Source: Bin87 sp965203855
Lineage (GTDB): Bacteria; Chloroflexota; Dehalococcoidia; Lucifugimonadales; UBA3495
DNA: 64,000 bases
NCBI GenBank assembly: GCA_965203855.1
Contig: CBDBDN010000001.1
Span: 1 to 64,000, forward strand
Direction: 5' to 3'
This document shows positions 31,942 to 42,037 of the stretch, piece by piece (within the stretch, counting starts at the first letter, position 1; each line of letters starts with the position of its first letter). Both the position numbers and the translations under genes were made by a program. Below the pieces are notes generated by a model, which did no database searches, was not told where the DNA came from, and saw only the letters and a program-made list of their open reading frames with translations.

Positions 31942-33296
31942 GAGCGGCCTCCGAGGGATAGGGTAATGTCGGCGTCGGGAATGGCCTGCCGGAACTGCGC
32001 GTCCAGATAATCCCGCAGCGGTTCCAGCGCCACCGTGTCAATAATCTCGCTGGCAAAGGCGTGAATCAGGATGCGGCTGGCGGCAGGCAGATCCAGGCCC
32101 CGGCTCCGCATATAAAACACGATGTCCGGGTCAATATGACCGGCGGTAGCGCCGTGTCCGCACTTCACGTCGTCGGCGTAAATCAGCAGACTGGGCTTGC
32201 TGTCCACTTCGGCCTGTTCCGACAGCAGCAGGTTTTTGTCGGTCTGTTGGGCATCGGTTTTCTGCGCCCCTTCCCGCACGGTTACATTGCCGCCGAACAC
32301 GGCCCGCGACTGCCCGTCCAGAATGCCCTTGTAGAACAGCCGGCTGGCGCCGTAAGGCTGAGTGTGGTCAATGTTGATGTAGTTGTCAATGTGCTGGCTG
32401 CCGGCAGTCAGGTAGAGGCCGTTCAGCGTACAGTCAACGCCGGTTCCGGCCAGGGTAACGCCGAAGTCATTGCGCCCCAACGCCGCGCCGCGAGCAATGG
32501 ACACTGATGAAAAGACGGAATCCCGATGCTGCATCACCCGGCTGACCCCAATATGGTAGGCGTCCTTGCCGTCCAGCAGCAGCCGGTAGTGTTCTATCTT
32601 TGCGCCCGCATCCGCGTGTATTTCGGTAACCGCGTTGGCGAGGTAGCGGGTTTCGTCCGGGCCGGCGTAGGTTTCAATGACGGTAAGGCGGGAGTTGCGC
32701 TGCGCTTGAATCAGAGTGCGGGGATGCGTTGCTGTAGAATGCGCGGCGCCGGCCGACGTGCCGGTGGAGAGATAGACGATATTGACGACGCCGGCGTCGG
32801 CGTCGGGCGGCACGATGACCGCCGCGCCATCGCTGATAAACGCCGTGTTGAGGGCCACGAACCCGTCGGAATCGGGCAGCGCCAGTTTGCCCAAGAGGTT
32901 AAGGCCGGCATCTGCCGCATCCGACAAGGCTGCGACGGACAAGCCGCCGCTGCCGTTGCGGATTCCATCCGATGACAAGCCCGGCGCATATCTGCCGTCC
33001 ACAAACGCCAAAGTATGCCAGTCGGGTTGCCAGGGAGCGGCGGCTTGCAGATCCGCCAAAGTTGCGCCGGAATCGGCGCCGGGCGCAGCGGCAAGGCCGG
33101 CGAATTCCGCGCGGGCGATGGGCGCAATGTTGGTGTATTTCCAGGGTTCGTTGCCGCGCCGCGCGGTAGGCAGGCCGAGCCGCCGGAAAGCGTCCCAGCC
33201 CTGCCGGCGCAGTTCGCCGAGGGTGGGCGCGGCCGGCGGGGGCTGCGCCGCATAAGCGGCGGCGTAGTGGGGGTGAGTTTCAGCAGTTTGGGACAT
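31938..33296 (-). CDS. sufD: Fe-S cluster assembly protein SufD
   Basis: A 452-aa SufB/SufD-family protein, assigned as SufD by the operon order and by sequence. It has the N-terminal helical part with LPTARRGNEPWKYTNI (a typical SufD start), a right-handed beta-helix core with VNIVYLSTG and LIQAQRNSRLTVIETY, and the C-terminal CGHGATAGHID motif (about 390) with the His used at the SufB-SufD interface. It forms the SufBC2D scaffold. The gene follows the embedded PaREP1-like pair by 72 bases. Confidence 0.94.
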   Translation of the reverse strand: MSQTAETHPHYAAAYAAQPPPAAPTLGELRRQGWDAFRRLGLPTARRGNEPWKYTNIAPIARAEFAGLAAAPGADSGATLADLQAAAPWQPDWHTLAFVDGRYAPGLSSDGIRNGSGGLSVAALSDAADAGLNLLGKLALPDSDGFVALNTAFISDGAAVIVPPDADAGVVNIVYLSTGTSAGAAHSTATHPRTLIQAQRNSRLTVIETYAGPDETRYLANAVTEIHADAGAKIEHYRLLLDGKDAYHIGVSRVMQHRDSVFSSVSIARGAALGRNDFGVTLAGTGVDCTLNGLYLTAGSQHIDNYINIDHTQPYGASRLFYKGILDGQSRAVFGGNVTVREGAQKTDAQQTDKNLLLSEQAEVDSKPSLLIYADDVKCGHGATAGHIDPDIVFYMRSRGLDLPAASRILIHAFASEIIDTVALEPLRDYLDAQFRQAIPDADITLSLGGRS

Positions 33297-33368
33297 CGTT
33301 CATCAAAATCCAGTGAGAGTTCAGGGGCGGCATATTGAGCAGCTGCGGATGTTGGCGTGCGTGGTGGG

Positions 33369-33947
33369 TTAGCGATTGTGGAATTGGCGAAACCCGTCGG
33401 GCGGGCCGGGCTGTTCCAGCCAGTACCGCATTTGCTCAACAAAGCGGGCTGTGCGTTTGATGTCGTGCTTTACGGCTGCCGGGATGATGCGGTTATCCTC
33501 AAAAGATTCCAGCAAACTGGCCGCCGACGAGAATCCGTTGGACAGAAACTCATCCCATTTCCAGCCCGTTGCCGCCAAGCGGTCATCCAGTGATTGCCAA
33601 CTGTCGCGCGCGCTGCGCTGGGCATAATCCGCCTGCCACTGTTCAATCGCTTTGATAACATCGGGGTTGGTGATTGACAGCGCATTGACCAGCGCGCGCA
33701 TATCGCGCCGGTCAGCGGCTACTACGCCATAATCCTGCCAGTTGACGGCGACGGCTCGGGTAATTTCCTCGGCGGCGCCCCATCCATAAACGCAAGTTTG
33801 CTCCCAATCGCCGCATTGCAGGCATTCCTGCGCCTTACGCAGCAGGACGGCGCTGGCTACGGCGTGTTCCCGGCATTCCGGGGACAGGAAATCCGATTCG
33901 TACTCAGCGATAGATTCGGTGGCGGTTTGTAACTCGGCAGTAACCAT
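33369..33947 (-). CDS. PaREP1/HEPN-like protein B inside the suf operon
   Basis: A 192-aa helical protein with the pattern A-x-x-LL-x-x-A-x-x-x-L-x-x-GDW-x-Q (VLLRKAQECLQCGDWEQT, about 35-52), GWGAAEEITRAVAVNWQDY (about 56) and a later helix with AASLLESFEDNRI and RFVEQMRYWL. The same pattern occurs in its neighbour at 33974 and in the tandem pair at 50991 and 51385, though here a longer middle is inserted. This resembles the PaREP1/HEPN-like families; no clear RxxxxH RNase motif is seen. Function unknown. It lies 26 bases after gene A and 72 before sufD, on the same strand, so it should be transcribed with suf. Confidence 0.6.
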   Translation of the reverse strand: MVTAELQTATESIAEYESDFLSPECREHAVASAVLLRKAQECLQCGDWEQTCVYGWGAAEEITRAVAVNWQDYGVVAADRRDMRALVNALSITNPDVIKAIEQWQADYAQRSARDSWQSLDDRLAATGWKWDEFLSNGFSSAASLLESFEDNRIIPAAVKHDIKRTARFVEQMRYWLEQPGPPDGFRQFHNR

Positions 33948-33973
33948 ATTTTACCCCGCATATGATGAGCCGT

Positions 33974-34411
33974 TTATGCTGGACGCTGGCGACGCAGCCA
34001 CGGCAGCATTTCGTTAATGAAGTAGCCCATCCGGCTGACACCCAGCGTTACAAAATGCGCGCTGGCGTCGTTTTCATAAAAGTTCTGGTGGAGGTTCTGG
34101 GCTATCTCAAACCCGTCCTTCAATTCGGATACCGGACGGGCGGCGTCTAGCTCGCCTACCAATTGCACCAGACCCCGGTGGCTGTTATGCTCTGTGTTCC
34201 AGTTCTCCGCAACCGCTTTTACAATCTGCGCCGCCGCGCCCCAGCCCATTTCTGACGCCTGCCGCAAGTCACCGTTCTGCAAATGTCCCGTTGCAATGTC
34301 CAACAGTTCAAAAGCGGCCCGCGCATATCCCTGCGCTTGAGGTGAAAGTCGCTGCCAGTCGGCATTGATTAATATGGATGGGGGCGGGTTGTTGGAAGCC
34401 GACAGCGTCAT
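33974..34411 (-). CDS. PaREP1/HEPN-like protein A, coupled to sufC
   Basis: A 145-aa helical protein. ARAAFELLDIATGHLQNGDLRQ leads into SEMGWGAAAQIVKAVAENWN and, later, IAQNLHQNFYEN, the PaREP1-like hallmark (length, GD, WGA, LHxNFYE). Its ATG overlaps the sufC TGA by four bases (ATGA), so it is translationally coupled to the SUF ATPase. No enzymatic residues are obvious; HEPN-fold proteins often bind nucleotides or RNA or act in toxin-antitoxin pairs. Placement within suf suggests either a stable invader or a regulator of Fe-S assembly. Confidence 0.65.
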   Translation of the reverse strand: MTLSASNNPPPSILINADWQRLSPQAQGYARAAFELLDIATGHLQNGDLRQASEMGWGAAAQIVKAVAENWNTEHNSHRGLVQLVGELDAARPVSELKDGFEIAQNLHQNFYENDASAHFVTLGVSRMGYFINEMLPWLRRQRPA

Positions 34412-35256
34412 TCTCCGGCGGCCCCGTTCCCGGCTCCGCCCCTGGCATCAATCTCCTCCCGCACCCAGTCGTAACCCCGGGCTTCCAGCTGTTCCGCCAG
34501 TTCGGGGCCGCCGCTGCGGACGATGCGTCCGTCCACCAGCACGTGCACCCGGTCGGGCGTGATGTAGTTGAGGATGCGCTGGTAGTGCGTTACCACTACG
34601 GCGGCGTTGTCCGGCCGGCGCAGGCGGTTCACTCCGTCGGCTACGATACGCAGCGCGTCAATGTCCAGGCCGGAGTCGGTCTCGTCCAGCAGGGCCAGCG
34701 TCGGTTCCAGCAGGGCCATTTGCAACACTTCGTTGCGCTTTTTTTCGCCGCCTGAGAAACCCTCGTTGACGGAGCGGCGCACCAGTTCCGGGTCAATTTC
34801 AACTTCGGCCACTTTGGAACGCAGCAGCCGGTCAAACTCCCGCGCGCCCATCTCCTCCTCGCCCTGGTGGATGCGCTTGGCGTCCATAGCGGCTTTCAGA
34901 AACTGCCAGGCGCGGACGCCGGGCAATTCAACCGGATACTGAAACGCCAGGAACACGCCGGCGCGGGCCCGATCTTCCGGTTCCAGATCCAGCAGGTCGG
35001 CGCCCTGGTAAATGGCCTGCCCGCCGGTAACGGTGTATTCGGGTCGGCCGGCCAGCGTGTTGGCCAGCGTACTTTTGCCGGAGCCGTTGGGTCCCATAAT
35101 GGCGTGGATTTCGCCGGGTCGCACCGTCAGGTTCACGCCCTGCAAAATTTCCTGTTCGTCAATGGAAACGCGCAGGTCGCGCACCTCCAGAATAGGGTCC
35201 GCTGTGGGGGTATGGGTTACTTGTGTAGCGGTTGCGGTCATCGTAGTTTCCGACAT
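34408..35256 (-). CDS. sufC: SUF system ATPase SufC
   Basis: A 282-aa ABC-type ATPase of the SufBC2D complex. Walker A is GPNGSGKST, the Q loop lies in FLAFQYPVELPG (a SufC hallmark), the signature is FSGGEKKRNEVLQMAL and Walker B TLALLDETDSGLDIDAL, followed by VVVTHYQRILNYI with the switch His. The C-terminus has the usual DGRIVRSGGPELAEQLE. It lies 54 bases after sufB and overlaps the PaREP1-like gene A. Confidence 0.96.
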   Translation of the reverse strand: MSETTMTATATQVTHTPTADPILEVRDLRVSIDEQEILQGVNLTVRPGEIHAIMGPNGSGKSTLANTLAGRPEYTVTGGQAIYQGADLLDLEPEDRARAGVFLAFQYPVELPGVRAWQFLKAAMDAKRIHQGEEEMGAREFDRLLRSKVAEVEIDPELVRRSVNEGFSGGEKKRNEVLQMALLEPTLALLDETDSGLDIDALRIVADGVNRLRRPDNAAVVVTHYQRILNYITPDRVHVLVDGRIVRSGGPELAEQLEARGYDWVREEIDARGGAGNGAAGE

Positions 35257-35310
35257 TCTCCTGTTCCGCCGTCAAAATCTGCATCTGCCGCAGTTCCGGC
35301 GTCCGGCCGG

Positions 35311-36798
<1,488 letters not shown>

Positions 36799-36903
36799 CG
36801 GGCGGGCATCCTCCTCGCTCTTGCTGGCGAAACGGGAAAGGGGCAATCCGGCCAGCAGCGGCAGATCCTGATTGCCTATTTCCGACCTTGGCGGTCAACA
36901 ATT

Positions 36904-36932
36904 ATCCTAGCCCAGCAAAGCGGTTCTGTCAA
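36904..36932 (-). promoter_or_regulatory. Promoter of the suf operon
   Basis: On the minus strand TTGACA (36932-36927), 17 bases, then TAGGAT (36909-36904), with an alternative GATAAT one step on. Transcription would start near 36897, leaving a leader of about 100 bases before sufB, long enough for an Fe-S-responsive operator, though I cannot identify one. Confidence 0.82.
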
Positions 36933-37000
36933 CTTGCCGGCGTGGAGCATCCGTATCCTTGCGGAGAGATGGCGGGCGGAGAGATGGCGGCAACTGGTGG

Positions 37001-37006
37001 TACAAT
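37001..37006 (+). promoter_or_regulatory. Putative -10 element upstream of the HAS-barrel gene
   Basis: GGTGGTACAATCTGC contains TACAAT, 82 bases before the start codon. It is back-to-back with the suf promoter. No -35 match at standard spacing. Confidence 0.35.
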
Positions 37007-37087
37007 CTGCGCTGCCGCTGCGGGCTGCCGCATCGGCATCAGCAATAGTCGGAATGGCAAGCAAGCTACGGGACGGCAAGCAAGTTG

Positions 37088-37687
37088 ATGGATGATGCGA
37101 CAGCATACGGGCTGCGGGTTGGCGAAGTGATTGCGGCGCACACGGAGCGGATTGAAGCGCAATGCTACGAACTGCACCATGCGCCGCCGCTGGGCGCGCT
37201 GCTGCGTATTGGGGATGCGCCGCCGGTATATGGCGTTACGCGGGCCGTCCGGCATGAGCCATTGGATCCCGGCCGTCCTCTGGCCGTGCGCGGCACCGCC
37301 CTGGCAACCGAGGGCGCAATCTACGCCGACAACCCGCAGCTGTCATCAATGCTGGCTACCCGGTTCGCTGCGGTTATCGTCGGCTACGGCATCGGGGCGG
37401 AAATCCGGGCCGGGCTGCCGGATGCGCCGCCGCATCTGCATTCATTCGTCTTTCCGGGTACGCCGGCGGATGCGGCAGCGCTGGCCGGCCAGCCGCAGTT
37501 TTACAAGCTGCTGCTGGCCGAGGCAACGGTAGCGTCCGACCTGGCGCTGGCGGCTCTGCTGAAACGCGCCGGGCCGGCAGCCGGCGACCGGCGCCGGTTT
37601 CTGGTGCAGGCCGGGCGGATGCTGGCGTCCGAGCTGGCGCGCGATACGCCGCGTCTGCATACCATATTAAGCGAGATTGCCGTATGA
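37088..37687 (+). CDS. HAS-barrel-like companion of HerA ATPase
   Basis: A 199-aa protein of the kind found directly before HerA-like ATPases in Chloroflexota and cyanobacteria. It shows GLRVGEVIAAHTERIEAQCY then PPLGALLRIGDAPPVYGV, a small beta barrel (HAS-like), then PLDPGRPLAVRG, EGAIYADNPQLSSML, PHLHSFVFPG and a helical C-terminus with FLVQAGRMLASELARDTPRL. It probably forms part of the HerA complex on DNA. The stop overlaps the HerA start by four bases (ATGA), showing coupled translation. ATG 37088 is chosen over the TTG one codon earlier; the binding site is weak. Confidence 0.7.
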   Translation: MDDATAYGLRVGEVIAAHTERIEAQCYELHHAPPLGALLRIGDAPPVYGVTRAVRHEPLDPGRPLAVRGTALATEGAIYADNPQLSSMLATRFAAVIVGYGIGAEIRAGLPDAPPHLHSFVFPGTPADAAALAGQPQFYKLLLAEATVASDLALAALLKRAGPAAGDRRRFLVQAGRMLASELARDTPRLHTILSEIAV

Positions 37688-39396
37688 CGCTGCCCAACGC
37701 CGTCGTAGATCTGCCGGGGCGCCGGCTCGGCGTCGTAGTTGCCGGGCAACTGTCTCGCGGCATCCAGGTGCGGCTGGACGGAGACGCCGCCGGCGCATCG
37801 GTGGAGGATGTGGCCGTCGGGTCGCTGGTAACCATCCGGGGCCGGCGGCAGCGTTTTTATGGCGTCATTACCGATGTGGAACTGCGCGTATCCGATGACA
37901 ACCTGCGGCATTTCCCGCCGGCCGCCGGGGATGCGTTCATCACCGAAGTGATGGGCGGCACGGCGGCCTACGGGCTGCTGTCGGTAATGCCGGGTATGGC
38001 GGCGCCGGCCGACGACAACACTGGACGTGTCCCGGAATCGGCAACCACCATCCCGGAACACTTTTCGCCGGCGTTCACCGCATCGCAAGCGGATGTGGAT
38101 GCGGTTTTCAACGCCGCCCCCGACGCCGCAATGACGCTGGGATCGCCGCAGGCAATGGACAGCGCGACGGTGCGGCTGGATCTGCGGACGCTGGCCAGCC
38201 GGTCGTTGGGCGTGTTCGGCGCATCCGGCACCGGCAAGACTTTTCTGGCGCGGATGCTGCTGGCCGGGCAGATCCGGCTGGGCGAAACCGTGTCGCTGGT
38301 CTTTGATATGCAGAACGAATACGGCTGGCAGGGGCAGGACAACGACCGCCGGCAGCAAGTCAAAGGGCTGAAGCAGCTGTTCCCCAGCCGGGTAGCGACT
38401 TTTACGCTGGACGCCGAAAGCAGCCAGCGCCGGGGATCTCCTACGGACGGCATCGTCCGCATCGGCTACGACGAAATTGAGCCGGGCGACATATCCGCCC
38501 TGCGGGAACTGCTGAACCTGTCAGATGTAGCGGCGGCGGCGGCCTACAATCTGGAACGGCATTACGGACGGAGCCAATGGCTGCAAGCGTTTGTCAGTTT
38601 GAGCGGCGCAGCAGTGGGCGAACTGGCGTCGGAAATTGGCGTCAATCTGATGGCGTTGCAGACGCTGCACCGGCGGCTGTCGGCGTGGTCGCGGTTCGGG
38701 TTTCTGGCCGAGCAGGGGCAAGGCAGCGGCACCGCCGGCGGCATCATTGAGCAGCTGGAACGGGGCAACAATGTGGTGCTGGAGTTTGGCAAGTACGGCA
38801 GCGACACGGCGGCCTATGTGCTGGTCAGCGACCTGCTGACCCGACGCATCCACGAAACCTGGGTGCGGCGCAAGGAGTCAGCGGACGGTGGGCAGGGCGA
38901 TGAACCGCGCCCGCTGGTCATCTTTATTGAGGAAGCGCACAAGTTTTTGACGCCGGAAATCGCCGCACAAACCATCTTTGGCACGATTGCGCGGGAGCTG
39001 CGAAAGTATAATGTTACTCTGATGATAGTTGACCAGCGTCCCAGTGGGATTGATTCCGAAGTGATGAGCCAGCTGGGAACGCGGCTGGTGTGCCATCTGA
39101 ACGATGACCGGGATTTGACGGCGGCGTTGATGGGAGCGCGGGATTCCGGGCAGCTGCGGGAAGTGGCGGCGCGGCTGGGCAGCAAGCAGCAGGCCCTGCT
39201 GTTCGGCCACGCCGCCCCGATGCCGCTGGTGTTCCGCCCCCGTGACTACGACGCCGCGTTTTATGCGGATCTGGCGCTGCCCGCCGGTGCAGCGTCAATA
39301 TCAGTATCCGCATCCCCAAACATAGCGACCGTTGTTGCGGAAACGGATGCGGAAAGGATGCAGCGCGAAATTGACGAGCTTTTCCCGCCGGAGTAA
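37684..39396 (+). CDS. HerA-like DNA translocase/helicase ATPase
   Basis: A 570-aa ATPase of the HerA/FtsK superfamily. A HAS barrel fills about 1-90 (PGRRLGVVVAG, VGSLVTIRGRRQRFYGVITD). The RecA-like core follows: Walker A GASGTGKTFLARMLL (about 181), FDMQNEYGWQ, Walker B PLVIFIEEAHKFLTP (about 415) and the arginine-finger region REVAARLGSKQQALLFG. HerA hexamers pump duplex DNA and normally pair with the nuclease NurA for end resection; no NurA gene is nearby. The C-terminus ends in IDELFPPE. The only visible partner is the upstream HAS-like protein, so this may be a NurA-less variant or the nuclease may be elsewhere. Confidence 0.88.
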   Translation: MTLPNAVVDLPGRRLGVVVAGQLSRGIQVRLDGDAAGASVEDVAVGSLVTIRGRRQRFYGVITDVELRVSDDNLRHFPPAAGDAFITEVMGGTAAYGLLSVMPGMAAPADDNTGRVPESATTIPEHFSPAFTASQADVDAVFNAAPDAAMTLGSPQAMDSATVRLDLRTLASRSLGVFGASGTGKTFLARMLLAGQIRLGETVSLVFDMQNEYGWQGQDNDRRQQVKGLKQLFPSRVATFTLDAESSQRRGSPTDGIVRIGYDEIEPGDISALRELLNLSDVAAAAAYNLERHYGRSQWLQAFVSLSGAAVGELASEIGVNLMALQTLHRRLSAWSRFGFLAEQGQGSGTAGGIIEQLERGNNVVLEFGKYGSDTAAYVLVSDLLTRRIHETWVRRKESADGGQGDEPRPLVIFIEEAHKFLTPEIAAQTIFGTIARELRKYNVTLMIVDQRPSGIDSEVMSQLGTRLVCHLNDDRDLTAALMGARDSGQLREVAARLGSKQQALLFGHAAPMPLVFRPRDYDAAFYADLALPAGAASISVSASPNIATVVAETDAERMQREIDELFPPE

Positions 39397-39427
39397 TCTC
39401 CGCACGCATCAGTGCCAGTAAAGCATT

Positions 39428-40294
39428 ATGCAAGTCATCACTACCTGCGCCGAAATGGCGGCTCTCTGCGGGAATGCTATCCGCCCCCTGGGGCTGGTGC
39501 CGACGATGGGCGCCCTGCACGATGGGCATCTGTCGCTGACCCGTCAGGCCCGCGCCGACAACGCCACGATGGCCGTTTCCATATTCGTCAATCCGGCGCA
39601 GTTTAGCCCCAGCGAGGACTTTGCCCATTACCCGCGTACAATGGAGCGAGACCTGGCGTTGCTGGCCGAGCAGGGCGCCGACCTGGTGTTTGCGCCGCCG
39701 CCGGATGAAATCTATCCCGCCGGTTTTGACACCTGGATTGAACCGGGCGCCGTGGCCGAGAGCATGGAGGGCGCGGCCCGTCCCGGCCATTTTCGCGGCG
39801 TGGCTACGGTGGTTGCCAAGCTGTTCACCATAACCCGGCCCGATTCCGCCTACTTCGGGCAGAAAGACGGCCAGCAGGTTACCGTCATCCGCAAGCTGAA
39901 CGCCGACCTCAACCTGGGCGTAAGTGTGGTAACGATGCCCACCATCCGGGAGCCGGACGGCCTGGCATTAAGCAGCCGCAACGCTTACCTGACGCCGGAG
40001 CAGCGGGCCGCGGCGCCGTCCGTCTATCGGGCATTGTGCGCCGCGCAATCCCAATGGGCAGCGGGAGAACAGGATGCGGAACGGCTGCGGGCAGCGGCAA
40101 TGGCAGTTTTGCAAGCCGAGCCGCTGCTGGAATCCATCGATTACATCAGCATAGTGGACGCGGACACGATGGCGGCGCTGCCGGCAGTAGAGTGCGGCCG
40201 GCGGGCAATGATAGCAGTAGCAGTACGGCTGGGCGCGGTGCGGCTGATTGACAACGTGGTTTTGGAATCTTACAATACGGTTGCGTTGTCATAG
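39428..40294 (+). CDS. panC: Pantothenate synthetase
   Basis: The 288-aa enzyme joins pantoate and beta-alanine with ATP in CoA biosynthesis. GLVPTMGALHDGHLSLTRQA holds the HIGH-like HDGH motif, followed by MAVSIFVNPAQFSPSEDF, RPGHFRGVATVVAKLF, AYFGQKDGQQVTVIRKL and the KMSKS-like ALSSRNAYLTPEQR. All residues expected for ATP and pantoate binding in these segments are present and the length is normal. The start ATG 39428 follows the HerA gene by 31 bases. The reading frame ends 22 bases before the GmrSD-type gene. Confidence 0.96.
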   Translation: MQVITTCAEMAALCGNAIRPLGLVPTMGALHDGHLSLTRQARADNATMAVSIFVNPAQFSPSEDFAHYPRTMERDLALLAEQGADLVFAPPPDEIYPAGFDTWIEPGAVAESMEGAARPGHFRGVATVVAKLFTITRPDSAYFGQKDGQQVTVIRKLNADLNLGVSVVTMPTIREPDGLALSSRNAYLTPEQRAAAPSVYRALCAAQSQWAAGEQDAERLRAAAMAVLQAEPLLESIDYISIVDADTMAALPAVECGRRAMIAVAVRLGAVRLIDNVVLESYNTVALS

Positions 40295-40316
40295 CAACTG
40301 AACGTAAGGAGTAGGA

Positions 40317-41987
40317 ATGATGCCGGATACCATCAAAGCCAGCGAACAGAATCTCAACGCTATTTTTAGCGACACCTACATTTTTGAAATACCCGTGTTC
40401 CAACGTCCTTATGCTTGGACTACGGAGCAGGTTGATGATTTGCTGGACGACCTGCTCTACGCCATGCGCCGGGATGACGAGGAACCATACTTCCTGGGCA
40501 GTGTTGTCCTCATCAAAGGGGACGACGCTAAAAGCCAAGTGGTCGATGGTCAGCAACGTTTGACCACGCTAACCATGTTGCTGTGCATCCTGCGTGAACT
40601 TGTAGATGATTCCCAGAAATCATTACTGGATGCTTATATCCGGCAACAGGCTAATGAATTCGCCGGAACTCACGAGGTGGTTCGCTTCAGCCTCAGGCCC
40701 ATTGACCGGGATTTCTTTTACCAGAACGTCCAGTCCAGCGGCGGGATAAGCGTATTGCTAGACAATGCTCCGAAACCGGAAACGGACAGCCAGCAGCGGG
40801 TATATGAGAATGTCAAGTATCTGCACGAAAATCTGGTTACTCTTTCACCCGACGAACTACGAAAGCTTGCAGCATTTGTCATTCGGCGTTGCTATCTGGT
40901 GATAGTATCTACGCCGGATATGACCTCGGCCTACCGCATTTTCTCGGTTATGAACGACCGGGGACTGGATTTGTCGGCTACCGATATACTGAAGGCCGAA
41001 GTCGTCGGGGGTATTAAAGACGCCGCCGAGCAGCGCGCCTACGCCGACAAATGGGAGGATGTTGAGCAGGAGCTAGGGCGTGGCCGTTTCGGTGCTCTCT
41101 TTGCCCACATACGGATGATTTACGCGAAAGCGAAGCAGCGCCGGAGTCTGGTGGATGAGTTCCGGGATTACGTGCTGACCGAGCATACCAGCAAGGAGTT
41201 TATTGAAAGTGTCCTGGATCGGTACGACGATGCGTATAAGAGCGTACTAGATCTCCCCGGTGGCAACATCGATAATATCCCGGCGGTGAATACCTACTTG
41301 CGGCACCTGCGCCGTCTGGACAATGCTGACTGGATACCGCCGGCGATGGCGTTTTTCCATAAGTACCCGCACAACCGGGAAAGGCTCGCCAAGTTCACGA
41401 AAGACTTGGAACGGTTAGCCTACGGTATGTTCATACAGCGGGCGAACATCAACGAGCGCATCAATCGCTACGCCGCGGTGCTACGAGACATCGATCGGGA
41501 TGATGGCATCTGCCGGACTGACGGGCCGTTGCAGCTGCGCGACGACGAAAAAGCCGCGATTCTAACAATCTTGGACGGGCCGATTTACACACTGCCCCGA
41601 GTGCCATTGCCTCTGCTGTTGCGGCTGGACGGCTTGGTTGCCGAGGCTGGAGCCGATTACAACTATGCAACCATATCAATTGAGCACGTGCTGCCACAAA
41701 ACCCGGCGGCGGAATCCCAGTGGCGCAGTTGGTTCACGGACGACGCCGAGCGGGCGCAGTGGACGCACCGGCTGGCCAATTTGGCGCTTTTGTCGCGCCG
41801 CAAAAACAGCAGCGCATCCAACTGGGAATTTGAACGAAAAAAGAACGAGTACTTTTTGAGGGGAGGAGTTTCTCCCTTTGCGTTAACTACGCAGGTAGTG
41901 AAAGAGGCAGAGTGGACTCCGGCAGTTCTGGAAATCCGCCAGCATGAGCTGGTGGAAAAGCTCAAGGCGGAATGGCGGTTGGCGTAA
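40317..41987 (+). CDS. DUF262/DUF1524 protein (GmrSD-type restriction)
   Basis: A 556-aa single-chain protein with an N-terminal DUF262 (GmrS-like) part showing FEIPVFQRPYAWTTEQVDDL (about 21-40), YFLGSVVLIKG and VVDGQQRLTTLTMLL (the DGQQR nucleotide-binding motif), and a C-terminal DUF1524 HNH-type nuclease with ISIEHVLPQNP (His about 455) and LANLALLSRRKNSSASN. Such proteins attack modified phage DNA (glucosylated, phosphorothioated or similar) in defence systems. A perfect AAGGAG precedes the two adjacent ATG codons at 40317 and 40320. The gene is more A/T-rich than panC before it, as expected of a mobile defence gene. No other defence gene is attached, apart from an orphan antitoxin-like gene on the other strand. 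Confidence 0.88.
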   Translation: MMPDTIKASEQNLNAIFSDTYIFEIPVFQRPYAWTTEQVDDLLDDLLYAMRRDDEEPYFLGSVVLIKGDDAKSQVVDGQQRLTTLTMLLCILRELVDDSQKSLLDAYIRQQANEFAGTHEVVRFSLRPIDRDFFYQNVQSSGGISVLLDNAPKPETDSQQRVYENVKYLHENLVTLSPDELRKLAAFVIRRCYLVIVSTPDMTSAYRIFSVMNDRGLDLSATDILKAEVVGGIKDAAEQRAYADKWEDVEQELGRGRFGALFAHIRMIYAKAKQRRSLVDEFRDYVLTEHTSKEFIESVLDRYDDAYKSVLDLPGGNIDNIPAVNTYLRHLRRLDNADWIPPAMAFFHKYPHNRERLAKFTKDLERLAYGMFIQRANINERINRYAAVLRDIDRDDGICRTDGPLQLRDDEKAAILTILDGPIYTLPRVPLPLLLRLDGLVAEAGADYNYATISIEHVLPQNPAAESQWRSWFTDDAERAQWTHRLANLALLSRRKNSSASNWEFERKKNEYFLRGGVSPFALTTQVVKEAEWTPAVLEIRQHELVEKLKAEWRLA

Positions 41988-42020
41988 TACGCAACCGCCA
42001 AAGCTGGGATTAGATCTCGT

Positions 42021-42037
42021 CCCGGCTTTCAGCCGGG
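42021..42037. terminator. Hairpin between convergent genes
   Basis: CCCGGCT-TTC-AGCCGGG is a perfect 7-bp stem with a triloop between the convergent GmrSD-type and antitoxin-like genes; it overlaps the latter's stop codon. There is no T-run, so its role in termination is uncertain. Confidence 0.35.
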
